Made by a program: the position numbers and the translations under genes. The notes below the pieces were generated by a model. That model saw only the letters and a list, made by a program, of their open reading frames with translations, did no database searches and was not told the DNA's origin. 12,551 nucleotides of DNA from DATEMK01 sp035275625 (GTDB lineage Bacteria > Bacteroidota > Bacteroidia > AKYH767-A > OLB10): contig DATEMK010000377.1 in NCBI GenBank assembly GCA_035275625.1, forward strand, positions 1 through 12,551. The letters are read 5' to 3'. Shown in pieces: positions 1-9,081 of this stretch; within the stretch, counting starts at the first letter, position 1, and every line of letters starts with the position of its first letter.

Positions 1-121
1 GGTAATTGCATGGTTAATCGGATTTATTGGTTACAATGTCGGAGGAATCATTCACATTCTTTTAGTTATTGCAATTATTGCGGTACTATTGCGCTTAATT
101 CGGGGCGGAAGACCGCTTTAA
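1..121 (+). CDS. lmo0937-like small membrane protein (3' end, partial)
   Basis: The gene is cut by the left edge of the window; 39 residues and a TAA stop are visible, reading from base 2. The visible part runs VIAWLIGFIGYNVGG, then a long hydrophobic stretch and a basic RLIRGGRPL tail. This matches what I recall of the lmo0937 family of tiny (about 50-residue) membrane proteins, where an AWxxGF-GYN-GG-IH pattern precedes a second hydrophobic helix. The predicted product is a two-helix inner-membrane peptide with a positively charged C-terminus. Its function is unknown; related short proteins in Bacteroidota are often single-gene units. A hairpin resembling a terminator begins 22 bases after the stop, so it is probably not co-transcribed with tamB. 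The start codon and promoter lie outside the window. The family call rests on pattern recognition of a short sequence. Confidence 0.75.
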   Translation, partial: VIAWLIGFIGYNVGGIIHILLVIAIIAVLLRLIRGGRPL

Positions 122-142
122 GAAAATTACCGGATTGAAGCA

Positions 143-172
143 ATACCCCGTTAACAGCGGGGTATTTATGTT
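143..172 (+). terminator. Probable intrinsic terminator after the lmo0937-like gene
   Basis: A perfect 8-bp inverted repeat, ATACCCCG at 143-150 and CGGGGTAT at 158-165, encloses a 7-base loop (TTAACAG). It is followed by TTATGTT, an imperfect T tract. It lies 22 bases after the stop of the small membrane protein gene and ends 15 bases before the preferred tamB start. A terminator for the upstream gene is the simplest reading, but an attenuator or a structure near the tamB start is also possible because the T tract is interrupted. Confidence 0.6.
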
Positions 173-179
173 TGGTCAT

Positions 180-3100
180 ATGTATATATTAAGAAAATTT
201 TTTAAAATTTTATTATGGATTGCCGGAAGCATTGTGACGTTTGTAATACTTTTTGCTATTATCATACAGGTTCCTGTTGTCCAAAATTTTCTTGTTCACA
301 AAGCAACCACCTTTGTAAGCAATAAGACCGGGTCAAAAGTTGAAATTGCAAAAGTTGGAATTACCTTTCCAAAGTCTGTTTTTATTGACGGCTTATTCCT
401 CGGGGATTTATTACACGATACTTTATTGTATGCAGGTAACGTAAAGGTGAACCTGGATATGATCGGGTTAATCAAAGGAAATGTTCACCTGCATTCTGTT
501 TCTTTAGAACATCTGACAGGAAATATTTACCGGACTGAAAATGACAGCCTGTTCAATTTTAATTTTTTGTTAGCTGCTTTTGCTGATTCAACTCAAAGTA
601 AGGTGGATGAAAAACCAAAAACGAAACCAGCAGAATTTACAATTGATGAAATTTCGCTTGCCGGGATTAAATTAAAGTATGATGACCAATACGGTGGGGT
701 ATATGCAAATATAAACTTGCATGAACTTGATTTGAAAATGAATGAACTAAATCTTCCCCAATCAAAATATGATATTGAAAAATTACTGGTTGATGGGTTG
801 AATGGCAGGGTGGAGATAAATAAAAAATCAACGGATACAACAAATCAAAGTTCAAACCAACTTCCCTGGCTGCTTGCTGATAAATTAGAAATTAAAAACA
901 GCGCTTTTGATTTTAATGATAATGTTTCATCAGTTAAAATTATAGTTGGAATCAAACAGTTTGAATTAAATAAAGCGGATATTAATTTGAATACTGAAAC
1001 CATTTCATCAGATAAAATTTCGCTGGCTCAAAGCAGCATCCGGTTAAATTTTAAGGAAACAGTTAAGACCCATCCTGGCACGGGCAGTAATGAAAATATC
1101 AAAAGCAACTGGAAGGTTACATTAAAAGAAATTGATTTGCATAAAAATGATATTGCTTATAATATAATAAATAAGCCTGGTATTAAAAATTCTTTTGATG
1201 CATCCCATATCAATTACAGAAACGTAACGGTAAATGCTGAAAATGTTTTTTATTCTGCTGCGATGACGAATGCCAATATTAAACAGATCTCCGCTGAAGA
1301 TACAAATGGTTTGACCGTAAAAAATATTTCTGCTGATTTCAGGATGGATGAACATTCAGTTTTTGCAAATAATTTAAAACTTCAAACTATAACATCGAAT
1401 ATCAATTCTTCTGTTGAATTGAAATTTGCATCACTTGCTTCATTAAAAGATTCAATGCAGAATTTATTTGTGAACGCAAATTTTAATCCCGCAACTATAT
1501 CGGCAAAAGACATTTTATACTTCAGTCCGCAATTAGCAACTAAACCGTTTTTCAATGAAATATATAATACTGTCACTTTATCCGGAAGCATTTCGGGGGT
1601 TATAAAAAATTTGAAAGGCGAAAATATTTTAGTGAATACAGGGGGTAAAACATCGCTGAAAACAAATTTTGTAATAACAGGATTGCCTGATATAAACAAA
1701 GCGTATTTTGATTTTCCGGATTTAAAAATTATTTCAGGCAGAAATGATTTAACAAATTTATTAGGGGATAGCGTGCTGCCTCAAAATATCTCTGTCCCTG
1801 AAAACATTCATGTCAGTGCAAAATTTCGGGGCCGGGTTAAAGCCTTTGAATCATTCGTTGGAGTTGTGACTGAATATGGACACCTGTCAGCATATCTCAT
1901 AATTGATAAACAGGAAAAATTTACAAGTAAGATTAACATCAATAATTTTAATGCGGGTTTGCTGATGAAAGATACAAATGCATTTGGCCGTGTAACGTTG
2001 CGGGCTGATGTTGATGGAAAAGGTTTAGACAAAAACACGGTCGTTGCAACTGTTAAGGTAAATGCTCCGTCACTGTATTTAAATAAATATGTATATCAGA
2101 ATCTTTCCATTGACGGAAATGTTACAGGACAGCAATTTGAAGGAAAGATTTCTTTGAATGATACCAATGCAGCTTTTGATTTTAACGGATTAGTAAATAT
2201 TACACCCGGGAAAGAACAATATAAATTTTCATTAAACATTGAAGGTGCCGATTTAAAAAACCTGAATGTCACTAATGATGATTTACGTATTTCTGCTAAG
2301 GCTGTTGCTGATTTAAAGGGAAAAGATTTCAGTTCAATTTCCGGAAGTGCAGGGATTACAGAAATTATAGTTGCAAAACATGGGATTAAATATCACCTCG
2401 ATTCAGTTATGTATGCCTCCATAAATGAAAAACGAAAAAGTGAGATGTCTGTCAGCAGTGCAATTATCGGTATAAAATACAACGGAACATTTGCACCGGG
2501 AAATATGATCCAGGAGATCAAAAACCATATAGATAAATTTTTTCCGGTGCTAAATAAAAAGGAAACACGGAATGCTGAAAATGAACCGCAGCAGTTTAAT
2601 TTTGAAATTCAATTGCACAATCATCCCCTTTTATCAGAAGTATTTCTTCCGGGGCTAACAGAATTTGAACCGGGCATTATCACGGGGAATTTTAACAGCG
2701 AAAAAGATGAGTTGGTTCTCAATGCAGACATCCATAAAATTATTTATGCGGGAACTGAAATAAATAATCTGAAGCTTTCTGCCAATTCAGACAGGCAAAA
2801 ATTTGATTATGGATTAACGGCCGGGAATATTTCAACAGCTCAATTTAAGCTCGAGAATTTTACGGCAGGGGGGAGGCTGGCGGACCAAAAAGCGTTTTTG
2901 AATATTTCTTCAATAAATGAAAACGGCAATAAAAAATTACTGATAAAAACCGTAATTGAAAAGCAGGAGAACGGTTATAAAATTTCTCTCCGCCCCAATG
3001 AGTTTTATCTCGGTAATGAACAATGGACGTTACCTGCGGATAATTATTTTGCTTTTAATGATAAAGGTTTTTTAATCCATAATATATCATTTAGCAAATC

Positions 3101-5159
3101 GACTTCACAAATCAACATTGCATCAGTCAATAACAAATACAACGATGATATTAAAATAGGAATTAAAAATTTTGAGCTTGTTGATATTTCGCGCATCATA
3201 GAAAAAGATACGGCTATTATTGAAGGCAGGCTGGATGCAGACGTGCTCCTTAAAAAAGTTAATAACACTTACGGCCTCATTGCAGGAGCCACGCTTACTG
3301 ATTTAGCAATTAAAAAAGTGAAAGTCGGTACGCTTACCTTAAATGCAGACAATCCCACTGCTGAAAAATTTACTATTGATGTAAAACTTAAAGGTGAAGG
3401 TAATGATATTGCTATTGACGGGTATTTTATTCCAAAAGAATCTGCTAATAGCCTGAACATTCATGCAGATATAAATAATTTATCAATAAAAACTGCAGAA
3501 GCTTTTTCAATGGGACAGATTTCAGAGGGAAGCGGAAGCATAAAAGGTAATTTTGTTATTGAGGGAAATTCCAAAGAACCTGTAATCAATGGGAATTTAA
3601 TTTTTAATGATGCTTATTTCAGACCGGCTGCATTAAACAACCGGCTGCATGTTGAAAATGAAAAAATTGAAATTAAACCAACCGGAATTTATTTTAACAA
3701 TTTTGTAATTAAAGACCAGGAAAATAATTCCGCCAGTGTTAATGGTGCAGTTACCATGAAGCAATTTTCAGATTTTGGATTTGCCGCGACAGTTGATGCC
3801 AATGATTTTCTGATATTCAATACAACAAAGCAGGATAACAAATTATATTATGGAAGGATGATAATGGACAGTCATATAAATTTAAAAGGCACTATGGATT
3901 TCCCTGTTGTTGATGCAACAGTAAAATTGAAGGAGGGTTCTAATTTCACTTTTGCTGTGCCTGAAGAAAAGTTATCTGTTGACAGAGGGGAAAATGTGGT
4001 GTTGTTTACAGACTCACTCAGGCTGAATCCCATTATGACGCGTAACGAAGAAACTGAAAAACAAAAAAGCGACTTAAAGGGATTTGACATTGCTGCAAAT
4101 ATTGAAGTTGATGATAAAGCTACACTTCGTTTATTGCTTGACCCTTCAACTAAAGATTCACTTGTAGTAAGAGGTAATGCTGCTTTGAGCTTCATTCTGG
4201 ATCCCAGCGGCAAAATAAGTTTAACGGGTTCTTATAGCCTGACAGATGGCAGTTATATTGTATCACTCCAATCACTGATAAAAAAGAAATTTGATATTGA
4301 ATCCGGCAGTACTATTACCTGGAATGGTGATCCGTTAGATGCAGATGTTAGTATTAATGCTATTTATACTATTCGCACTTCAGCGGTTGATTTAGTAGCT
4401 GACCAGGTTTCAGGTTTAAGCGATGAGACTAAAAACAGTTATCGTGAGCGATTAACTTTTTTTGTTTATCTCAAAATGCGCGGAGCGATTCTTAAGCCGG
4501 AAATTTCTTTTGAGATTCAGTTGTCTCCTGGAGATAAAGGTGCATTGGGCGGAGCGGTGAATGCAAAGCTCAACCAGTTGAACGAAGACCCCTCTGCATT
4601 AAACAAACAGGTATTCGCTCTTCTTGTTCTTGGCAGGTTCATCCAGGAAAATCCGTTGGAATCATCAGGAGGAGGAAACGCTATTGCCTCTGTAGCGAGA
4701 GGCAGCGTGGGAAGCTTTTTATCAGCGCAATTAAACCAGCTGGGCTCACACGTCCTACCCGGGGTTGAGCTGAAATTTGATGTACAGTCGTATGAAGACT
4801 ATACTTCAGGTCAGGCGGAGGGAAGAACAGAGATCGGGATCGGGGTGCGCAAGGAATTATTAAATGAGCGCCTTAGCATCCAGGTAGGAGGTGCTGTGGA
4901 TGTGGAAGGAGAAAGATCAAAGCAAAACTCAGCAAGTGATATAACCGGAAATGTTATACTTGAATATAAAATTACTGAAGACGGAAGGTATCGTTTGAAA
5001 GGTTACAGGGAAAATGTCTATGATGATCCGATCGAAGGAGAGTTGGTCGAGACCGGGGGAGGAATTCTATATACAAGAGATTTTGAAAGGTGGAAAGAAT
5101 TTTTTAAATCACCTAAGAAAAAAGAAGATGACAAAAAAATTAACCCGGAAAACAAATAA
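180..5159 (+). CDS. tamB: Translocation/assembly module protein TamB (DUF490 family)
   Basis: This 1659-residue protein has a short basic N-terminus and one hydrophobic helix (about residues 8-30), then a very long periplasmic region rich in alternating polar and hydrophobic residues, as expected for a beta-helical, AsmA/TamB-type groove. The C-terminal TamB domain begins near residue 1120; recognisable parts are DFPVVDATVKLKEG-NFTFAVPE (about 1238-1263), GSYSLTDGSYIVSL (about 1350-1363) and the distal VLGRFI and GVELKFDVQSYEDYTSG segments. TamB proteins anchor in the inner membrane, span the periplasm and work with an Omp85 barrel; roles in outer-membrane protein assembly and lipid transport are described in Proteobacteria. 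The length is normal for Bacteroidota. ATG 180 gives MYILRKFFKILLWI, a typical start; ATG 168 is possible, and TTG 135 lies before the hairpin and is unlikely. tamL follows with a 32-nt overlap. No frameshift was seen. Confidence 0.93.
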   Translation: MYILRKFFKILLWIAGSIVTFVILFAIIIQVPVVQNFLVHKATTFVSNKTGSKVEIAKVGITFPKSVFIDGLFLGDLLHDTLLYAGNVKVNLDMIGLIKGNVHLHSVSLEHLTGNIYRTENDSLFNFNFLLAAFADSTQSKVDEKPKTKPAEFTIDEISLAGIKLKYDDQYGGVYANINLHELDLKMNELNLPQSKYDIEKLLVDGLNGRVEINKKSTDTTNQSSNQLPWLLADKLEIKNSAFDFNDNVSSVKIIVGIKQFELNKADINLNTETISSDKISLAQSSIRLNFKETVKTHPGTGSNENIKSNWKVTLKEIDLHKNDIAYNIINKPGIKNSFDASHINYRNVTVNAENVFYSAAMTNANIKQISAEDTNGLTVKNISADFRMDEHSVFANNLKLQTITSNINSSVELKFASLASLKDSMQNLFVNANFNPATISAKDILYFSPQLATKPFFNEIYNTVTLSGSISGVIKNLKGENILVNTGGKTSLKTNFVITGLPDINKAYFDFPDLKIISGRNDLTNLLGDSVLPQNISVPENIHVSAKFRGRVKAFESFVGVVTEYGHLSAYLIIDKQEKFTSKININNFNAGLLMKDTNAFGRVTLRADVDGKGLDKNTVVATVKVNAPSLYLNKYVYQNLSIDGNVTGQQFEGKISLNDTNAAFDFNGLVNITPGKEQYKFSLNIEGADLKNLNVTNDDLRISAKAVADLKGKDFSSISGSAGITEIIVAKHGIKYHLDSVMYASINEKRKSEMSVSSAIIGIKYNGTFAPGNMIQEIKNHIDKFFPVLNKKETRNAENEPQQFNFEIQLHNHPLLSEVFLPGLTEFEPGIITGNFNSEKDELVLNADIHKIIYAGTEINNLKLSANSDRQKFDYGLTAGNISTAQFKLENFTAGGRLADQKAFLNISSINENGNKKLLIKTVIEKQENGYKISLRPNEFYLGNEQWTLPADNYFAFNDKGFLIHNISFSKSTSQINIASVNNKYNDDIKIGIKNFELVDISRIIEKDTAIIEGRLDADVLLKKVNNTYGLIAGATLTDLAIKKVKVGTLTLNADNPTAEKFTIDVKLKGEGNDIAIDGYFIPKESANSLNIHADINNLSIKTAEAFSMGQISEGSGSIKGNFVIEGNSKEPVINGNLIFNDAYFRPAALNNRLHVENEKIEIKPTGIYFNNFVIKDQENNSASVNGAVTMKQFSDFGFAATVDANDFLIFNTTKQDNKLYYGRMIMDSHINLKGTMDFPVVDATVKLKEGSNFTFAVPEEKLSVDRGENVVLFTDSLRLNPIMTRNEETEKQKSDLKGFDIAANIEVDDKATLRLLLDPSTKDSLVVRGNAALSFILDPSGKISLTGSYSLTDGSYIVSLQSLIKKKFDIESGSTITWNGDPLDADVSINAIYTIRTSAVDLVADQVSGLSDETKNSYRERLTFFVYLKMRGAILKPEISFEIQLSPGDKGALGGAVNAKLNQLNEDPSALNKQVFALLVLGRFIQENPLESSGGGNAIASVARGSVGSFLSAQLNQLGSHVLPGVELKFDVQSYEDYTSGQAEGRTEIGIGVRKELLNERLSIQVGGAVDVEGERSKQNSASDITGNVILEYKITEDGRYRLKGYRENVYDDPIEGELVETGGGILYTRDFERWKEFFKSPKKKEDDKKINPENK

Positions 5160-7443
5160 GTTTCTTCTGTTTCTCTTTCCAATAGCTTTTGCTTCCTGCA
5201 GCGGCACCCGACTTTTGCCCGATGGTGAAAAATTATATACCGGGGCTGACATTGAATTACAGGCTTCGGAAAAAATTAAAAATAAAAAATTTATAATTAA
5301 AAGCGCAGAAGATGCAGTCCGTCCAAAACCCAATAAAAAATTTTTAGGGATGCGTCCCAGGGTGTGGTTTTACTGTGTTGCAGGTGATTCAGCCAAAAAG
5401 GGGATACGCAAATGGATTAAAAATAAGTTGGGCGTGCCCCCGGTTTTAATGAGCGATGTGAAACCGGGTGTGACCGCAACATATATAGATGCGAAGCTTT
5501 TCAATATAGGAATTTTCAAAGCTGCAACTTCTTATGAAATTCAGGAAAAGAAAAAAACTGCGTCAATAAAATATATATGCGCCATCCATAATCCTTATAC
5601 GATAAAAGAAATTATATATCCTCCGGGTGAGGATGTGCTGAGCAAACTTATTATTTCTTCAAAAAGAAAATCGCTCGTTAAACCAGGCGATATGTACAAT
5701 TTAACGGTTTTAAAAATGGAGCGTGAGAGGTTGGACATAATTCTGAAGGACAATGGCTATTTTTATTTTAATGCTGACTATTTATTGTTTAAAGCGGACA
5801 CCAATGAAAGTGATAGAACGGTTGACCTTGAATTGTCGCTTAAAGAGGATGTGCCTTACAAAGCGTTATTAGCATATAGGATTAACAATGTATCAATTGA
5901 TCCGGATTATTCTCTAAGCAATGATTCAAACAGTATAAATACTGACACGGTAGTAGTGGAAGATGTGGTTTTTTTAAGTATTCCGAAAATTCGTCCCAAA
6001 GTTATTCTGCGTTCTGTTTTTTTCAGAAAAAATGATGTGTACTCACGGAAGAACCATAATATGACGCTGAACAGGATTATGACGATGGGTGATTTTAAAT
6101 ATGCGAATATAAAATTTACTGATAGCAACACAGGCGCCTCCGGGTTTTTAGATGCAAAAATTTTATTGACCCCAATGCCTAAACGCACTTTTCGCTCGGA
6201 AATAATGCTTGTTTCAAAGTCGAATGATTTTATCGGGCCTGAATTAAATCTTAACTATCGAAACAGGAATGAATTTGGCGGAGCTGAACTATTAAATTTG
6301 AACCTCAGCGGCTCAGCTGAAACACAGTTTTCAGGAAAATATAAAAATTTATATTCTTATGAAATCAACCCGAAGGTTGAATTGTATGTGCCGCGTTTTT
6401 TAGTGCCCTTTAAAATTAAAAACCCAACGAGCTACTATATCCCGAAAACAAAATTTTCCCTGGGTTACAGCTACCTGCAAAGAATAGATTATTTCAATCT
6501 TACTTCGCTTCAGTTTTCTTACGGATTTAAGTGGAAAGAAAATATAAAAACGGATCATGAGCTGAATCCCGTTAACGTCAATTACACATCACTTTCCAAT
6601 AAATCAGAGCAGTTTGATGCGTTATTGAATGCTAATCCGTTTTTGAAAAAAAGTTATGAAGAGCAATTCATAGCCGGACTTCTGTATTCTTATACTTACA
6701 CTGAACAGGTAATTCCTGAAAAGAAAAACCAGTTTTATATAAATCCCACTGCGGAGATCGCGGGCAATACGTTATCGCTTGCAAAAAGAGTTTTCTATGG
6801 AGAGAAAGCTTCGCCTGAAAATCCGCAGCGTTTTGCCGGTTCCGTTTATTCTCAATTTGCCCGCCTGACAATTGATGCCCGCAATTATTTCAACTTTCCA
6901 AATAAAAATAAAATTGCTGTAAGGCTGTATACGGGTATTGGCAAAGCGTATGGAAATTCTTCCTCTCTGCCTTACATAAGACAGTTTTTCAGCGGTGGAC
7001 CTAACAGTATCCGTGCATTCCAGATTAATTCTCTTGGTCCCGGGACGTTCCTGCAAAACAGCGAAAACACTTCTGCTTTTTTGGAATATGGAGGTGATAT
7101 CAAATTGGAAGCGAATGCAGAGTATCGCTGTAATTTATTTGGCATAATAAAAGGAGCGGTTTTTATTGATGCAGGAAATACCTGGCTGCTCAAAGAAAAT
7201 CCGGCAATTAATTCTCCTCCGTTTGATTTCAACAGGTTTTATAATGAACTCGCTGCAGGAACGGGAATAGGATTACGAATTGATGTTTCATTTTTTGTGC
7301 TCCGTTTTGATTTAGCTTTTCCTTTGCGCAAACCGTGGTTAGAAGAAAGTAAACGCTGGGTGGTGAATGAAATTGATTTTGGAAGCGCGGGTTGGAGACG
7401 CGATAATTTAGTTTTAAATATTGCAATCGGTTATCCATTTTAA
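5128..7443 (+). CDS. tamL: TamL: lipidated Omp85/BamA-TamA family outer membrane protein
   Basis: The product is 771 residues. The N-terminus is a lipoprotein signal: basic MTKKLTRKTNK, a hydrophobic core, then lipobox FASC with Cys24 followed by SGTRLLPDGE, typical of Bacteroidota TamL, where the barrel protein is lipidated. POTRA-like alpha/beta sequence fills roughly residues 40-350, and the rest is a beta-barrel of alternating-residue strands. The Omp85 loop-6 signature appears as GGPNSIRAF (residues 623-631) followed by LGPG; the Arg is kept while Ala replaces the Gly of the classical RGF/RGY. The chain ends in the aromatic residue of IGYPF, consistent with a BAM recognition signal. It is expected to be the outer-membrane partner of TamB. 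ATG 5128 is chosen because it yields the signal peptide; the frame is open further upstream (5014), but that extension has no signal character. It overlaps tamB by 32 nt, suggesting coupled translation. Confidence 0.93.
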   Translation: MTKKLTRKTNKFLLFLFPIAFASCSGTRLLPDGEKLYTGADIELQASEKIKNKKFIIKSAEDAVRPKPNKKFLGMRPRVWFYCVAGDSAKKGIRKWIKNKLGVPPVLMSDVKPGVTATYIDAKLFNIGIFKAATSYEIQEKKKTASIKYICAIHNPYTIKEIIYPPGEDVLSKLIISSKRKSLVKPGDMYNLTVLKMERERLDIILKDNGYFYFNADYLLFKADTNESDRTVDLELSLKEDVPYKALLAYRINNVSIDPDYSLSNDSNSINTDTVVVEDVVFLSIPKIRPKVILRSVFFRKNDVYSRKNHNMTLNRIMTMGDFKYANIKFTDSNTGASGFLDAKILLTPMPKRTFRSEIMLVSKSNDFIGPELNLNYRNRNEFGGAELLNLNLSGSAETQFSGKYKNLYSYEINPKVELYVPRFLVPFKIKNPTSYYIPKTKFSLGYSYLQRIDYFNLTSLQFSYGFKWKENIKTDHELNPVNVNYTSLSNKSEQFDALLNANPFLKKSYEEQFIAGLLYSYTYTEQVIPEKKNQFYINPTAEIAGNTLSLAKRVFYGEKASPENPQRFAGSVYSQFARLTIDARNYFNFPNKNKIAVRLYTGIGKAYGNSSSLPYIRQFFSGGPNSIRAFQINSLGPGTFLQNSENTSAFLEYGGDIKLEANAEYRCNLFGIIKGAVFIDAGNTWLLKENPAINSPPFDFNRFYNELAAGTGIGLRIDVSFFVLRFDLAFPLRKPWLEESKRWVVNEIDFGSAGWRRDNLVLNIAIGYPF

Positions 7444-7596
7444 TAAGGCATACCGGAAAAAATAAAATTGACGCTTTAATTCCTTAAACATTTTTTAAAC
7501 GGTACAACTAACAACCAATTCATTTACATAGAAAATGGTTTTCATTCTGCCTATAGTTGAAATGCTGTTTTCTTATAAAAATATCCCTAATTCACT

Positions 7597-7604
7597 TACA
7601 TTTG
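7597..7604 (+). promoter_or_regulatory. Bacteroidota-type -7 box (TACATTTG) for the M28 peptidase gene
   Basis: TACATTTG matches the Bacteroidota TAnnTTTG box exactly and lies 22 bases before ATG 7626, which would give a leader of about 15 nt. A T-rich tract at 7568-7571 is a poor candidate for the -33 element because the spacing is longer than usual. The placement implies that transcription starts after the in-frame TTG at 7557, supporting the ATG 7626 start. Confidence 0.55.
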
Positions 7605-7625
7605 TCCACCACAAATTTCCGCCTG

Positions 7626-9080
7626 ATGTACAAAAAAACAATCCTCTCCGCTCTTCTCATTTTCCTGGCTTTATTGGCCCAGGCGCAAAACAAAAATTCA
7701 GATGATGAAAGAGAACGTGATGTTACCCTGCTGGTACATTCCTCTTATGGAAATCAGCCGGTTGATTCCATCATCATCAAAAATTTTTATGACCTGGCAT
7801 TGACTTCCGGAAAAGCTTATGAATGGCTTGATACATTGTCTAATAAAATTGGGGCACGTTTAAGCGGATCCAAAGAAGCTGCGCAGGCAGTGGATTGGGG
7901 AGAAAAGCTTTTTCGTTCATTAAATGTAAATGTTATAAAACAAGAATGCATGGTGCCTCATTGGTATCGTGGTAATACAAAAGAACAAGCAACTATTTTC
8001 TCTTCCTACCCAAGAAAAAATAATATTATTGGCGTTCCTATATGCGCTTTAGGCGGAAGCATTGCAACTCCTGCAAACGGCATCTCAGCAAAAGTTATTG
8101 AAATAAAAAATTTCGAAGAATTGGAAAAGCTGGGAAGAAAAAACATTGAGGGCAAAATTGTTTTTTACAACCGCCCAATGGATGCTACACAGATTAACAC
8201 ATTCTCTGCTTATGGCAATGCAGTGGATCAGCGATGGGCAGGGGCCATGAAAGCTGCCCCTTATGGCGCTGTGGGAGTTGTTGTACGTTCCATGTCTTTA
8301 TCGGTTGATGATTATCCTCATACCGGCAGTATGGGATACAATGATACTATTCCGAAAATTCCCGCTTGCGCTATCAGCACAAGAGGCGCAAATCTTTTGA
8401 GCGAACTGCTTCAAAAAGATCCGGAAACAAAATTTCTTTTTAAACAGGCTTGTAAGACATTACCTGATGAAAAATCTTACAATGTTATCGGTGAAATAAA
8501 AGGCACCGAACATCCTGAAGAAATTATTGTCGTTGGCGGACATCTTGATTCGTGGGATTTAGGAGATGGTGCTGTTGATGATGGAGCAGGAATTGTACAG
8601 TCTGCAGAAGTATTGAATTTATTCAATGCTCTCGGAATAAAACCAAAGCGTACTATAAGAGCCGTTATGTTTATGAACGAAGAAAATGGCAGCAAGGGCG
8701 GTGAAAAATATGCAGAGCTTGCAAAACAAAATAATGAAAAACACATTTTCGCAATCGAATCCGATGCTGGGGGAACTACTCCGCGGGGATTTTCCTTTAA
8801 AGGAGATTCACTTATGATTGAAAAATTATTGTCGTGGAAAAAACTTTTTGAACAATATAATCTTTATACCTGGTTTCGCGGTTACGGAGGAGCCGACATT
8901 GACCATCTCGAAAAACAATGCCCTGTCCTCTCCGGACTGTCAGTTGATTCACAACGCTATTTTGATTATCACCATGCTGCTACAGATACATTTGACAAAA
9001 TAAACAGGCGCGAATTGGAATTAGGTGCTGCATCCATGGCAGCACTGATCTACTTAATTTCAGAACACGGATTGAAATGA
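7626..9080 (+). CDS. Secreted M28 family metallopeptidase, carboxypeptidase Q (PGCP)-like
   Basis: This 484-residue protein begins with a Sec signal peptide (basic MYKK, hydrophobic ILSALLIFLALL, likely cleavage near AQAQ at residues 19-21), so it should act in the periplasm or outside the cell. The peptidase fold is interrupted by a PA-like region (about 130-285), as in carboxypeptidase Q/plasma glutamate carboxypeptidase homologues, which are zinc dipeptidases. Di-zinc motifs are intact: GGHLDSWD (His306, catalytic Asp308), AVDDGAG (Asp318 bridging), NEENG (general base Glu352, ligand Glu353), ESDAG (Asp380) and YHHAATDTFD (probable ligand His450). Family biochemistry predicts hydrolysis of dipeptides or release of N-terminal residues; the substrate cannot be read from sequence. 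It has its own promoter box and a 182-bp gap upstream, so it is probably monocistronic. The ATG start is preferred over TTG 7557, which would bury the signal peptide behind 23 unlikely residues. Confidence 0.92.
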   Translation: MYKKTILSALLIFLALLAQAQNKNSDDERERDVTLLVHSSYGNQPVDSIIIKNFYDLALTSGKAYEWLDTLSNKIGARLSGSKEAAQAVDWGEKLFRSLNVNVIKQECMVPHWYRGNTKEQATIFSSYPRKNNIIGVPICALGGSIATPANGISAKVIEIKNFEELEKLGRKNIEGKIVFYNRPMDATQINTFSAYGNAVDQRWAGAMKAAPYGAVGVVVRSMSLSVDDYPHTGSMGYNDTIPKIPACAISTRGANLLSELLQKDPETKFLFKQACKTLPDEKSYNVIGEIKGTEHPEEIIVVGGHLDSWDLGDGAVDDGAGIVQSAEVLNLFNALGIKPKRTIRAVMFMNEENGSKGGEKYAELAKQNNEKHIFAIESDAGGTTPRGFSFKGDSLMIEKLLSWKKLFEQYNLYTWFRGYGGADIDHLEKQCPVLSGLSVDSQRYFDYHHAATDTFDKINRRELELGAASMAALIYLISEHGLK

Positions 9081-9081
9081 A

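Noticed and set aside
135..179. Upstream TTG start (135) or ATG 168 for tamB
   Set aside because: TTG 135 would place the terminator-like hairpin inside the coding region and add residues without similarity to TamB N-termini. ATG 168 remains possible but adds only four residues before the typical MYILRKFFK start.
1382..1699. Minus-strand open frames of 60-113 codons inside tamB, including 3872-4213
   Set aside because: They run antisense to a continuous, recognisable protein, match no known family and have no promoter or ribosome-binding signal; they reflect codon composition of tamB.
5014..5127. Longer N-terminus for tamL
   Set aside because: The extension lies entirely over tamB and would bury the lipoprotein signal peptide that begins at ATG 5128.
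7557..7625. TTG start for the M28 peptidase
   Set aside because: It precedes the promoter box at 7597-7604 and places 23 extra residues before a clear Sec signal peptide.
7444..7625. Small gene, RNA or terminator in the gap after tamL
   Set aside because: Only weak signals were found: distant TACCG/CGGTA arms, a repeated TTAAAC and a GAAAA-TGG-TTTTC mini-hairpin (about 7531-7543). None is strong enough to annotate beyond the promoter box.
8818..9003. 61-codon plus-strand frame inside the M28 peptidase gene
   Set aside because: It overlaps the conserved zinc-ligand region in another frame and has no features of its own.
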